Assembly: GCF_041380365.1 (NCBI RefSeq)
Contig: NZ_CP159981.1
Location: 1,178,001-1,242,000, forward strand
From: Buchananella sp. 14KM1171
Lineage (GTDB): Bacteria; Actinomycetota; Actinomycetes; Actinomycetales; Actinomycetaceae
DNA: 64,000 nucleotides
Reading direction: 5' to 3'
Positions within the stretch are counted from its first letter, which is position 1. The number at the start of each line of letters is the position of its first letter. Made by a program: the position numbers and the translations under genes. Of the stretch, positions 8,816 to 16,965 are shown one piece after another. Under the pieces are notes generated by a model that did not search any database, had not been told where the DNA came from, and worked only from the letters and a program-made list of their open reading frames with translations.

Positions 8816-9568
8816 ATGAGCGTTTCTCAGTTAGCCGCGCCTGCCGCGATCGTGGTGGTGGCAATGAGTGAGGAGGCCGCCCCGTTCCACGCGGCGGCCG
8901 AGGCCAGCACCGAGTTGCCGGTGCGCGTGCCCGCGCACGCGCTGACCGTGCAGGGCCGGAGCCTGTGGCTGGTGGAGTGCAACATCGGCATGGTGGCTGC
9001 GGCGAGCGCGCTCACCCAGGCGCTGGAGCTGCTGGCGGCCCGCCACCCGGGCGCGGCGGTGCCCGTGGTGAGCGCGGGCACGGCCGGGGGGCTGGGCGTG
9101 GAGGTGAACGTGCGCGACGTGTGCGTCTCCACCACCCTGGCCTACAGCGAGGCAGATGCGCGCATCTTTGGCTACGAGCTGGGGCAGGTGCCGCGCCAGC
9201 CGGCGCGTTTCGAGGCAGATGCCTCCCTGGTGGCTGCTGCGCGGCGGACTGCCCCTGCGGCGCAGGCCGGCCAGGAGCCGCCCGGCGCCGGGGTGCACTT
9301 TGGCTTGATGTTGACCGGCAATTCCTTCGTCACCGCAGCCACGGCCACCCAGGTGCGCCAGCTGTTCCCGGGCGCGGTGAGCGTGGACATGGAGTCGGTC
9401 GCACTGGCCCAGGTGGCACGCGACTACGGGTTGCCGTTCGTGTCCGTGCGGGGGGTTTCCGATCTCTGCGGCCCGGCGGCGGACCAGGAGTTCCACGTGG
9501 GGGTGGAGGTGGCGGCGGCGCGGTCCGCCGCCGCCGTACTGGCGCTGCTGGAGACCGCTGCGGCCTGA
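8816..9568 (+). CDS. mtnN: 5'-methylthioadenosine/S-adenosylhomocysteine nucleosidase
   Basis: Removes adenine from S-adenosylhomocysteine and methylthioadenosine, feeding LuxS. Family marks include VSAGTAGGLG, the LMLTGNSFVTA segment, the catalytic glutamate region SVDMESVALAQVA and the aspartate loop RGVSDLCG. The start is ATG 8816 because AAGGAG lies at 8805-8810 with ideal spacing; the in-frame TTG at 8798 lies upstream of this site. This gives 250 residues. The last 90 bp recur at 10749-10838 at about 88% identity, on the far side of the HEPN gene. Confidence 0.93.
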   Translation: MSVSQLAAPAAIVVVAMSEEAAPFHAAAEASTELPVRVPAHALTVQGRSLWLVECNIGMVAAASALTQALELLAARHPGAAVPVVSAGTAGGLGVEVNVRDVCVSTTLAYSEADARIFGYELGQVPRQPARFEADASLVAAARRTAPAAQAGQEPPGAGVHFGLMLTGNSFVTAATATQVRQLFPGAVSVDMESVALAQVARDYGLPFVSVRGVSDLCGPAADQEFHVGVEVAAARSAAAVLALLETAAA

Positions 9569-9647
9569 ACCGGGTGCCACCCTCCCCGACCCGAACCGCC
9601 GGTCCGGGCAACCGCTCGGACCGCCACCCGGGCCGTACCGGGCCAGT

Positions 9648-9808
9648 GTTGCGCAAACGGTTGAGGGGTTAGTCGACCTATTGAGCCTTTGGTGCACCTC
9701 CCGAGGGGTTGGTGCACCAATTGAGGGGTTACCTGCTGGGGTAACTACTCGATAGGTCCACTAACCCCTCGACAGGTGCAACTAACCCCTCAATCGCTCG
9801 CGCACATG
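9648..9808. repeat. Symmetric intergenic repeat, copy A (20-bp units in a long hairpin)
   Basis: The element starts GTTGCGCAAACGG and then holds direct units of 20 bp close to TTGAGGGGTTRGTGCACCWA at 9661, 9681, 9701 and 9721. A central dyad (GGTTACC-TGCT-GGGGTAAC, about 9727-9744) follows, then two inverted units ending CCCCTCGA and CCCCTCAA, and an eroded right boundary (CGCTCGCGCA). Copies B and C lie at 55.7 and 56.3 kb. The right half also encodes the last residues of the HEPN protein. Confidence 0.75.
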
Positions 9809-10586
9809 CACGCAACCGCAGCCGTGTGGGCACTGAGCGGACGGTCCTGACAGGCAACGTCATCCATGCCACAAGGTCGATCCACCCCGCCTTCGCGTAG
9901 TTGCTCCACACGTTTCTCCCCGCCACGATGCAGACTTCGTCCTTCTTAATTACCGGACGCGCGGCAATGATTTCGCTGGACCGATCGTTTTCCCTCATCC
10001 ACTCGGAAAAATCCCTGTCGATCAGCTCTGCGAGTAGCTGAATCTGGGAGATCTGGAACATCACGTCTTGTCTTAACAGCGAATCGTGGTGAGCCACCCG
10101 ATTCCGGAACTTGCGGATCCGGTCTACCAGGGAGCTCACCTGCTTCCGCTGACCATTCCCGTTGGGAAATACGTGATGCAACTTTGATCTCCAGAGCTCC
10201 TCCCGCTTTGACCCAAAAAATCCTGACCAGAACCCAAAGGACAATCCCGCGACAATCTGATCTCGCGTCTCCCTACCTTGTGGGCGGAGACGAATTCGGA
10301 CGGCCTCAACCGCCTTCTCACTTTCACCATTCATGAATTCAGGCAGCAAGAACCAAGGAATTCCCCCAACCCGCTCCCGGGCCGCATCTCTCAAACACCT
10401 ATCTACGGAGTGTCTCAAGAGAACTTCCAAATGGCTAATTTGCTCCAGAGCAGCCCCCGCCACTCTCGCGTTCCATAGATACAACTCAAGAGCTTTCGCT
10501 TGGTCTCCGTCAGTCTCACGCAAGTAGGGAGCAAGCCTCGGTGTTGGGAGGACGGATAGGACCCTCTCCACATCAAACGTGCCCAC
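9729..10586 (-). CDS. Abi-like HEPN-domain protein, probable phage-defence or toxin RNase
   Basis: A 285-residue protein related by eye to the Abi_2/AbiD-F group. The segment FRNRVAHHD carries the HEPN ribonuclease motif: R161, N162 and H166 (RNxxxH). An upstream helical region (HLEVLLRHSVDRCLRD) fits the Abi_2 fold. GTG 10586 is preceded by GGAGG. Base composition is clearly lower in GC than its neighbours, and the gene lies between two copies of the mtnN 3' end, both signs of transfer. The last 22 residues (from AIEGLVAP) are read from intergenic repeat A, so the natural C-terminus may have been replaced. Whether it is active is unknown. Confidence 0.72.
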   Translation of the reverse strand: MGTFDVERVLSVLPTPRLAPYLRETDGDQAKALELYLWNARVAGAALEQISHLEVLLRHSVDRCLRDAARERVGGIPWFLLPEFMNGESEKAVEAVRIRLRPQGRETRDQIVAGLSFGFWSGFFGSKREELWRSKLHHVFPNGNGQRKQVSSLVDRIRKFRNRVAHHDSLLRQDVMFQISQIQLLAELIDRDFSEWMRENDRSSEIIAARPVIKKDEVCIVAGRNVWSNYAKAGWIDLVAWMTLPVRTVRSVPTRLRLRACARAIEGLVAPVEGLVDLSSSYPSR

Positions 10587-10748
10587 TTCCCTGCCCTCCA
10601 GACGTTCGCTTCACTCGAGTTGAACGCCCCGGATCCGCCTCTGCGTAGCGCATGCGGCCGGGGCTCCCCTTTTCCTACGGCGACCGCTGCGACCACAAAC
10701 GAAGCCACTTCTGGCCAGTCAGCGAATCAAGTGGCTGTGGATTAGGTG

Positions 10749-10838
10749 GCAGACCGGGAGTTCCACGTGGGGGTGGATGTGGCTGCGGCGCGATCCGCCA
10801 CCGCCGTGCTGGCGCTGCTGGAAACTGCGGCGGTCTGA
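10749..10838 (+). pseudogene. Orphan 3' fragment of a divergent mtnN
   Basis: This 90-bp stretch matches the last 90 bp of mtnN (9479-9568) with 11 differences counted by eye, and keeps the frame and stop. Encoded residues are nearly the same (EFHVGVDVAAARSATAVLAL against EFHVGVEVAAARSAAAVLAL). It has no start or upstream domain. The divergence argues against a fresh duplication and for DNA from a related strain or species, arriving together with or before the HEPN segment. Confidence 0.85.
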
Positions 10839-11090
10839 ACCGAGCCTGCACCCGAACCCCGGAAGGCTGGAGCCCCCACGCCCCGGCTGGCACCGGCGCA
10901 ATCGCCTATCCGCAAACTTGCGTGGCGCTTCTACGGCCGGAGCTCCAGCGAAAGGTTGCGCTCAGCACCTACCTCCAACCCTGCGCAGCGCCCCTATTTT
11001 GTGAGACCTGCATTACACTTGGGGTAGTTTCCCGCTCCACCATCCCGCCTTTGGACTTCGCCGGACCACGCACTAGAGAAAGGAATGGTC
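10839..11090. other. Gap between mtnN fragment and lipoprotein gene
   Basis: About 250 bp without a convincing gene. It should hold the promoter of the lipoprotein gene; the only clear signal is the ribosome site GAGAAAGGA just before ATG 11091. The rest of the gap between the HEPN start (10587) and the mtnN fragment (10748) is also gene-free. Confidence 0.4.
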
Positions 11091-11690
11091 ATGCGAAAGA
11101 CGAGCCTACTGTTTGGAGTGTGCGCGCTGGTTTTGTGCGTGCCGCTGGGACTGACTGGCTGCAGCGACAAGGTGGACAAGCCGGCCACTGCCGGGGCGTC
11201 GGCCCCCGCCGAGGCCACCACGTCCAGCGAGACCGCCGAGCCAGCCTGGGACGGCAAGGGCGACTTCGTCTGGTTCAAAGCCGAGATCCCAGGCGGGTTC
11301 GAGCTGTACCCCTACAACGGGGATTCGTGCATGGAGGCCTGGTTCAAGACCGAGGACGACCGGACGATTGCCCCCTCCTTCGAGTCCCACACGACCGCCC
11401 AGAAGGAGTTGGACCGCAATCTGGGCCTCTTTGACGACCGCACGGCGGGTGAGGACGTTCAGTTCGCCGGTCGCACCTGGAAGGTGGAGCTGTTCGAGTG
11501 GAATGACAAGCCCAGCGTCACCTTCTACACCGACGTCGAGGGCGGCGCGGTTGAGGTCACCGGTTTCGAGTTGGCGCCCGACGACCCCGACCTGCTTACG
11601 TTCATGAACTCCCTGGAGTTCCCCGACGACGTGGGTGCCGCTGCCGAGGCGGCTTGGGACACGCTCTCTGCGGACGTCAGGTACCGCTGA
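11091..11690 (+). CDS. Putative lipoprotein of unknown function
   Basis: A 199-residue secreted lipoprotein: basic N-terminus, hydrophobic core and lipobox LTGC (cysteine near residue 24), followed by an Ala/Thr/Glu-rich spacer and a globular acidic domain of about 140 residues with GDFVWFKAEIPGGFELYPY. ATG 11091 is chosen over ATG 11085 because the AAAGGA site is 7 bp away from it rather than 1-2 bp. No family is recognised. It stands alone between a horizontally acquired segment and the narK-like gene. Confidence 0.8.
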   Translation: MRKTSLLFGVCALVLCVPLGLTGCSDKVDKPATAGASAPAEATTSSETAEPAWDGKGDFVWFKAEIPGGFELYPYNGDSCMEAWFKTEDDRTIAPSFESHTTAQKELDRNLGLFDDRTAGEDVQFAGRTWKVELFEWNDKPSVTFYTDVEGGAVEVTGFELAPDDPDLLTFMNSLEFPDDVGAAAEAAWDTLSADVRYR

Positions 11691-12129
11691 GCCCAACACC
11701 GGCTCCGGCCACTATGTCGAAACCTGCCCAAAGCGACACGGCTGCGGGCAGGTTTCGGCGCTGTGGGCCACGCCCCACGGCTCAGCTCCCCCGCAAGACA
11801 TACGGCTCAGCGCTCACGCGCGGCCCGACGGCAACCGATGAGTTCCAGGTTGGCGGTGAGCATCGCGGCGGCTTGCTGAGCCCCTACCAGGAGGCACTCA
11901 CCAGCGCCAGCCGCACACCCATACTCCACGCCTCAATAATTTGCTGGCATACACCCTTGAAAAGGGCCCATTGGAGACGGTCAGGCGCACCCCAGGCAAA
12001 TCCCCGCCGCCGCACTCCCCCGCCGCCAAGGAAAACGATCCAGAACGGCCCAACCCGTGCAAAATACTTTCCGCTGCGACTAGTCTGTGAACTGCTTCTC
12101 TCTATCTCCCCGTAGCTGGAAGGTCACCC
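11691..12129. other. 439-bp intergenic region before the first narK-like gene
   Basis: No gene is seen. The left part has a hairpin (listed separately). The right part, relatively AT-rich around 12055-12110, should carry the promoter of the NarK-like gene; GGAAGG at 12118-12123 is its ribosome site. Confidence 0.4.
11719..11756. terminator. Hairpin after the lipoprotein gene
   Basis: GAAACCTGCCC (11719-11729) pairs perfectly with GGGCAGGTTTC (11746-11756) across a 16-nt loop, 30 bp past the lipoprotein stop. No T-run follows. Confidence 0.5.
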
Positions 12130-13419
12130 GTGGAAACAAAAGCTGTCCATCGAGAGGCGCCAGGTGCATACCGCGTCCTCACAATGTCTACGATCTCCTT
12201 CACCCTCATGTTTGCGGTGTGGCTCATGTTCGGCATTCTTGGCAAGCCAATCGCCAAGGAGTTCGGTCTGAACGACGTCCAGCTGAGCTGGATCGCTGCG
12301 GTGGCCGTGCTGAACGGCTCCATGTGGCGCCTGCCTGCGGGCATCCTGGCCGACCGCTACGGCGGCAAGATCGTCACCACGGTGATGATGGCCGTAGGCG
12401 CGGTGGCTTCACTAGCGGTTTCCTTCGCTGACAGCTACGCGATGCTCCTGGTTTTGGCCTTCTGCGTCGGCATCGTCGGTAATTCCTTCTCCGCCGGTAT
12501 CGCCTGGAACTCGGCCTGGTTCACCCAGCACCGCAAAGGCCTGGCGCTGGGCATCTTCGGCGCCGGCAACGTAGGCGCCTCGGTCACCAAGATCATCGGC
12601 CCGACCATCATCGCGGCCACCACGGGCACCGTGGTCATGGGGTTCCTGCCCGGCGGCTGGCGCCTCATTCCTATCGTTTACGCCATCCTGCTGGTGATCG
12701 TCGGCGTGTTGCAGTGGGTCATCACGCCCACCCCGGACCGCAAGCCGGGCGCCACGGCCAAGATGTCGGTGATGCTGGAGCCCCTGAAGGACATCCGCGT
12801 GTGGCGCTTCAGCCTCTACTACGTCATCGTCTTTGGTGCCTACGTGGCCTACTCGGCGATCCTGCCCACCTACTACCAGGACGTTTTCAAGACTGACCTG
12901 AGCACGGCGGCGCTGCTGACCACCAGCTTCATCTTCCCGGCCTCCCTGCTGCGCCCGCTGGGCGGCTGGATGTCGGACAAGTGGGGCGCCCGCGCCACCA
13001 TGTACCTGACGTTCGTGCCGATCGGCGCGCTCTTCACGGTGCTGTCCATCCCCAGCGGCGTGGACGACAACAACAATGCCTACGGCCTGCCGCTCTGGCT
13101 GGTGGTGCTGCTGGTGTTCCTGGTGGGCTGCCTGATGGGTATCGGCAAGGCCGCCGTCTACAAGCACATTCCCACCTACTTCCCGCACCACGTGGGTAGC
13201 GTCGGCGGCCTGGTTGGCATGCTGGGTGGCCTGGGTGGCTTCTTCCTGCCCCCGATGTTTGCCTACATCAAGCAGTGGACCGGGATCGTCTCCACGCCGT
13301 TCGTCGTGATGACGCTGATCACCGGCGTGACGCTGATCTGGATGCACCTGGTCATCCGCAAGATGAAGCAGCAGGCACCGACTGCGGACCACATCGACGT
13401 CCCCAGCACCGCCCGATAG
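12130..13419 (+). CDS. NarK-type nitrate/nitrite transporter (MFS, first copy)
   Basis: A 429-residue 12-helix major facilitator of the nitrate/nitrite porter family. The signature stretch GIAWNSAWF and LGIFGAGNVGASVTKIIGP corresponds to the glycine-rich nitrate motif in helix 5, and the N-terminal loop DRYGGK is the MFS motif. It resembles the NarK1-type (shorter) porters; the second copy at 29.9-31.2 kb is a separate branch next to narG. The start is GTG 12130 with GGAAGG six bases away. It probably imports nitrate or exchanges nitrate for nitrite for the reductase encoded 14 kb away. Confidence 0.9.
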   Translation: METKAVHREAPGAYRVLTMSTISFTLMFAVWLMFGILGKPIAKEFGLNDVQLSWIAAVAVLNGSMWRLPAGILADRYGGKIVTTVMMAVGAVASLAVSFADSYAMLLVLAFCVGIVGNSFSAGIAWNSAWFTQHRKGLALGIFGAGNVGASVTKIIGPTIIAATTGTVVMGFLPGGWRLIPIVYAILLVIVGVLQWVITPTPDRKPGATAKMSVMLEPLKDIRVWRFSLYYVIVFGAYVAYSAILPTYYQDVFKTDLSTAALLTTSFIFPASLLRPLGGWMSDKWGARATMYLTFVPIGALFTVLSIPSGVDDNNNAYGLPLWLVVLLVFLVGCLMGIGKAAVYKHIPTYFPHHVGSVGGLVGMLGGLGGFFLPPMFAYIKQWTGIVSTPFVVMTLITGVTLIWMHLVIRKMKQQAPTADHIDVPSTAR

Positions 13420-13444
13420 GGCAAGATTGCTGCAGTAACGCGGC

Positions 13445-13470
13445 GCGGGGTAACGGCACGGTTACCCCGC
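13445..13470. terminator. Hairpin terminator after the first narK-like gene
   Basis: GCGGGGTAAC (13445-13454) pairs perfectly with GTTACCCCGC (13461-13470) across a 6-nt loop, 25 bp after the stop codon. No U-tract follows. Confidence 0.6.
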
Positions 13471-13536
13471 CCTGCTCCAACCCGCCCCAGCCTTGCGTCA
13501 ACGCGGCGCAGTCCGTTTCTACCCCTGGAGGTTTCC

Positions 13537-14703
13537 GTGGCCGCTAATGGAGCCGCGTTCGGCCTGAACTATCCCGAACCGCTCAACGAGTTCCCGCCCG
13601 ACTTCTACGAGGCGCACCCGCACGCGCTGCCTCCCACTGAGGTGGTGGGATTGCCGGTGGCTCGCACGGACCTGGTGCAGATGCTCGGGAACACCTCCCT
13701 GGCCGGGGAGCGGGGGCTGATCGACGCGGTGCGGGCCGCGAAGCTGAACGAGATCGTGCAGATGGACGACGACATCGCGGCGCGCGTCACCGAAAAGGTG
13801 CGCAACGTGCTGGCGGTCATCGGGGAGGGCCTGCCGACTGACGAGGAGGGTTTCCTAACGGGTGAGTCGTACATCGCCCTGGGGTCTGCAGTCGGCCTTA
13901 CCCCGAGCCCGGAGGTCTTGGACCGTCTGCGGGATCCGGATTTCTTTGCGGATGAGTTCCTGCTCGCCGACGGCCTGGAGAGCATGGCGGCCATGTGGGC
14001 GGACGACGTTGCCACCGACGCCGCCGCCTGCGACGCCGACGCCGACACCGCCGAGGGGAGCGTTGACGCGGATTCCGCGACGCGCACTGCCGCCCAGGCC
14101 TCTGTCCTGATCACCACCGGCGAGGTGATCACAGTGGCCCTGCGTAACCTGGACCTGGCCGATTTCGTTGACGGCCGCCTGGTCCTGACCGCTGCGGCCC
14201 GCGTCTGCGCCAAGGACCCGTTCCGCCTTGCCCACCAGATCGCCACGCACCTGCCGATTTCCCTGAACGAGTTCGAGCACGAGGCCTCCCTGCTCGTGTT
14301 GCTGGACATGGCGCGCTCCCCCCGCCTCACCGACCTGCAGGCGGAGCTGGACGCGCCGTGGGACGCGCTGCCGGACGAGCCCGACGACGCCGCCGTGGCG
14401 GAGGTGCTCCACTTCCGCGAAGCGACCATGGGCAAGCTGATGGCCGCCAAGCTGGAGCGCCTGAGCGAGATGATGGAGGGCCTGGACTGGGAGTTCGACG
14501 AGGATTCTCCCGTCAGCGCCGAGGACGTCCTGGAGGCCGCCACCCCCACCCTGGCCAGCCTGGAGACCCTTGGCCTGACCGGTCAGACCGCGCTCGGGGA
14601 CGAGGACCTGCTCGAGGTCTCGGTCACCGATGACTTCCGCTCGTTCCTGGCCTACACGCTGCGCGGCGGACCCGGTTTCATCGAGCCTGGCCCGCGATTC
14701 TAG
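13537..14703 (+). CDS. Acidic protein of unknown function
   Basis: A 388-residue soluble protein starting at GTG 13537 behind a good ribosome site (GGAGG at 13527-13531). It is rich in Asp and Glu, with no signal peptide or membrane segment. An acidic Ala/Asp stretch around residues 165-185 (DAAACDADADTAEGSVDAD) may be a linker between an N-terminal domain and a largely helical C-terminal domain containing CAKDPFRLAHQIATHLPISL. No family is recognised. It lies 117 bp behind the narK-like gene, beyond a hairpin, so co-transcription is not certain. Confidence 0.75.
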   Translation: MAANGAAFGLNYPEPLNEFPPDFYEAHPHALPPTEVVGLPVARTDLVQMLGNTSLAGERGLIDAVRAAKLNEIVQMDDDIAARVTEKVRNVLAVIGEGLPTDEEGFLTGESYIALGSAVGLTPSPEVLDRLRDPDFFADEFLLADGLESMAAMWADDVATDAAACDADADTAEGSVDADSATRTAAQASVLITTGEVITVALRNLDLADFVDGRLVLTAAARVCAKDPFRLAHQIATHLPISLNEFEHEASLLVLLDMARSPRLTDLQAELDAPWDALPDEPDDAAVAEVLHFREATMGKLMAAKLERLSEMMEGLDWEFDEDSPVSAEDVLEAATPTLASLETLGLTGQTALGDEDLLEVSVTDDFRSFLAYTLRGGPGFIEPGPRF

Positions 14704-14797
14704 GCCCCCGCAGCTCTGGCTCCGCGCGCCCTGGCCAACGCAGGCCTAGGGCCCAGAGCGCTGGCCGCCCGAGGCGTGATGATCCCCGCCGACACCG

Positions 14798-16867
14798 CTA
14801 GTCGGCGCTCCTAGCGGGGAGGTGGATGGCGCGCACCTGGGTGGCCTTGACCTGCGCCTCGACGCGCTGCCCGGTGGCCAGCCCCAGCTCGGCCCACGCC
14901 GCTGCGGTGACGCGGGCGCGGATGAGTTGGCCGTCCGGGACGCGCAGCGTGGTCGTGGCCAGGCCCGCCTGAATCTCGACCGCCTCGATGGTGGCCGGGA
15001 TGGCGGTGCGGGGCGAGCCGTGGGCGGCGGTGGGGAATAGGGCCACGGACTCCGGCGCGAACAGCATGGCCATCGGGACGCCGCCGTCCGCCGGGCCGCC
15101 GCCCGGCAGGTCGCCGGACGCCGCGCGCGCCTCTCCCGTCTCGGCGGCCGCCACGAGCCGGGCGGGCCCCACCTGGATTCCCCAAAGGCCGTCCTGGTCC
15201 GGGCGCGCCAGGCCCTGGATCACGTTGAGGCCGGCCAGGCGGGCACCGAAGGCGGAGCCGGGCCGGGCCATGATCTTGGCGGTCTGGCCCTCCTCGGCCA
15301 CCCTGCCGCTGTCGAGCACCACTAGGTGGGAGGCCAGCTGCATGGCCTCGGCGAGGTCGTGGGTGATCAGCAGGGTGGTGGTGCGCGAGCGGGCCAGACG
15401 CTGCACCACGATGCGGCTGACGAGCGCGGTGGCCTCCACATCCAGGGAGGCGGTGGGCTCGTCCAATATCAACAGTCGGGGTTCTAGGGCCAGCGCCCTG
15501 GCCAGCGCCACGCGGGCGGCCTGCCCCCCGGAGAGCTCATCGCCCCTACTGCGCGCCAGGCCCGCGCAGCCCACCAACCGCAGCTGCTCCATTGCCACTG
15601 CGCGGGCGCGGGCGCGCGGATAACCCTGGCAACGCAGCGGAAAGGCCACGTTGTCTAGCACGGTCATATGCCCAAATACCTTGGGATCCTGGCTGAGCAT
15701 CGCCACCCCGCGATTGCGGGCGGGCACGAACGTGTGCGGGCCGTCCACCATCTGCTCGCCGATGCGAGCCTCGCCGGTGTCCAGCGCTAGGCGACCGGAA
15801 AGGACCTCTGCAAGAGTGGACTTGCCGGCCCCGTTGTGACCCATGATGGCGCTGACCTGCCCTGCCGGCAGGCGCAGGTCAATCTCCCAGCCGCGCTGAG
15901 CGATCTTGCCGTTGACGAGGACACCGGCCGGCTCTCCCACACCTTTAACCTCTCCCCCTGGGTTCGCCTGCCCCTGCGGCGCGCCCCGACCGGGGCCGGG
16001 TAGGACTTCACCGTCGCCGGCTGTTTCGCCTTCTCTATCTGCCTGCGCGTCCGCGCCGTTTGTACGACGTCGCCGCCCCGGCCACTCCGTTACCGCCACC
16101 ACCGCGATGGCCATCAAAACAAGCAGCATGCCTAGGGCGAGGGCAGCGTCCTGGCCGTCCTCACGGGCCAGGTATATCTCGATGGGCATGGTGCGGGTGA
16201 CTCCCTGGCGGGAGCCCGCGAAGGTGAGGGTGGCGCCGAACTCTCCCAGGCAGCGGGCAAGGGCCAGGGCGGTCCCGCGCGCCAGGCCGGGCAGGACCAT
16301 GGGCAGCGTGATCTTGCGCAGCACCCGGGTGGGGCTGGCCCCCAGGGAGGCGGCGGTTTCCTCCAGTCCGCGCGGGCGGGCCCGGAGCGCGGCCTCCAAC
16401 GTGACCACCAGGAAGGGCAGGGATACGAACACCTGGGCCAGGACAACGGCGGTGGTGGTGAAGGTAACCCCCAGGCCAATGGAGTCCAGGAATCCGCCGA
16501 TCAGCCCCTTGCGCCCGAAGGCGGAGAGCAGCGCCATTCCGGCCACGACCGGTGGAAGTGCTAGCGGGAGGGCGACCGCGATGCGCACAGCCCGCACCCC
16601 CTTAAATCCCTTGGCCAGCCAGACCGCCAGCGGGATTCCCAGGATTAGGTCTATTCCCACAGCGAGCGCACTGGTGCGCAGCGAGAGCCAGAGGGCGTCC
16701 TGGGAGGAGTTGGCGGATAGATGCTGAGGGAGCTGCGCCCAGGGGACGCGGCTGGCCATGAGCAGCATCGGTACGACCATGAACGCCAGGCCCAGCAGGG
16801 CCAGCAGGCTAACCCAGCCGGGCAGTGGGGAGGCGTCTGGGGTGCGCCTGCGCAGACCGATCAGCAC
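14798..16867 (-). CDS. modBC: Molybdate ABC transporter permease-ATPase fusion (ModB-ModC)
   Basis: One 689-residue chain joins the molybdate permease and its ATPase. Residues 1-265 are ModB (about five or six transmembrane helices, EAA loop near 169-189, followed by TLTFAGSRQG). A charged Gly/Pro linker spans about 266-312. ModC follows: Walker A GHNGAGKST (343-351), signature LSGGQAARVALARAL, Walker B LLILDEPTASLD, and a C-terminal region that fits the oxyanion-binding TOBE/Mop fold. GTG 16867 follows AAGGAA. The fusion fixes 1:1 stoichiometry; two chains would form a complete importer with ModA, encoded just upstream. Confidence 0.93.
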   Translation of the reverse strand: MLIGLRRRTPDASPLPGWVSLLALLGLAFMVVPMLLMASRVPWAQLPQHLSANSSQDALWLSLRTSALAVGIDLILGIPLAVWLAKGFKGVRAVRIAVALPLALPPVVAGMALLSAFGRKGLIGGFLDSIGLGVTFTTTAVVLAQVFVSLPFLVVTLEAALRARPRGLEETAASLGASPTRVLRKITLPMVLPGLARGTALALARCLGEFGATLTFAGSRQGVTRTMPIEIYLAREDGQDAALALGMLLVLMAIAVVAVTEWPGRRRRTNGADAQADREGETAGDGEVLPGPGRGAPQGQANPGGEVKGVGEPAGVLVNGKIAQRGWEIDLRLPAGQVSAIMGHNGAGKSTLAEVLSGRLALDTGEARIGEQMVDGPHTFVPARNRGVAMLSQDPKVFGHMTVLDNVAFPLRCQGYPRARARAVAMEQLRLVGCAGLARSRGDELSGGQAARVALARALALEPRLLILDEPTASLDVEATALVSRIVVQRLARSRTTTLLITHDLAEAMQLASHLVVLDSGRVAEEGQTAKIMARPGSAFGARLAGLNVIQGLARPDQDGLWGIQVGPARLVAAAETGEARAASGDLPGGGPADGGVPMAMLFAPESVALFPTAAHGSPRTAIPATIEAVEIQAGLATTTLRVPDGQLIRARVTAAAWAELGLATGQRVEAQVKATQVRAIHLPARSAD

Positions 16868-16965
16868 CTTTTAGTTCCTTCCTTTGGTTTGCGGGCGGCG
16901 GGCGTACCTGACTTGTCGGCGGTGCAGGGTGGCGCGCTGCCCGCTACCCCGCACCGGCACCGGCG

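Noticed and set aside
9661-9806. CRISPR array
   Set aside because: The 20-bp units are directly adjacent without unique spacers and are mirrored about a central dyad.
9648-9808. Integron attC site
   Set aside because: No R/L core-site boxes of the attC type, no integrase, and the symmetry is internal to repeated units.
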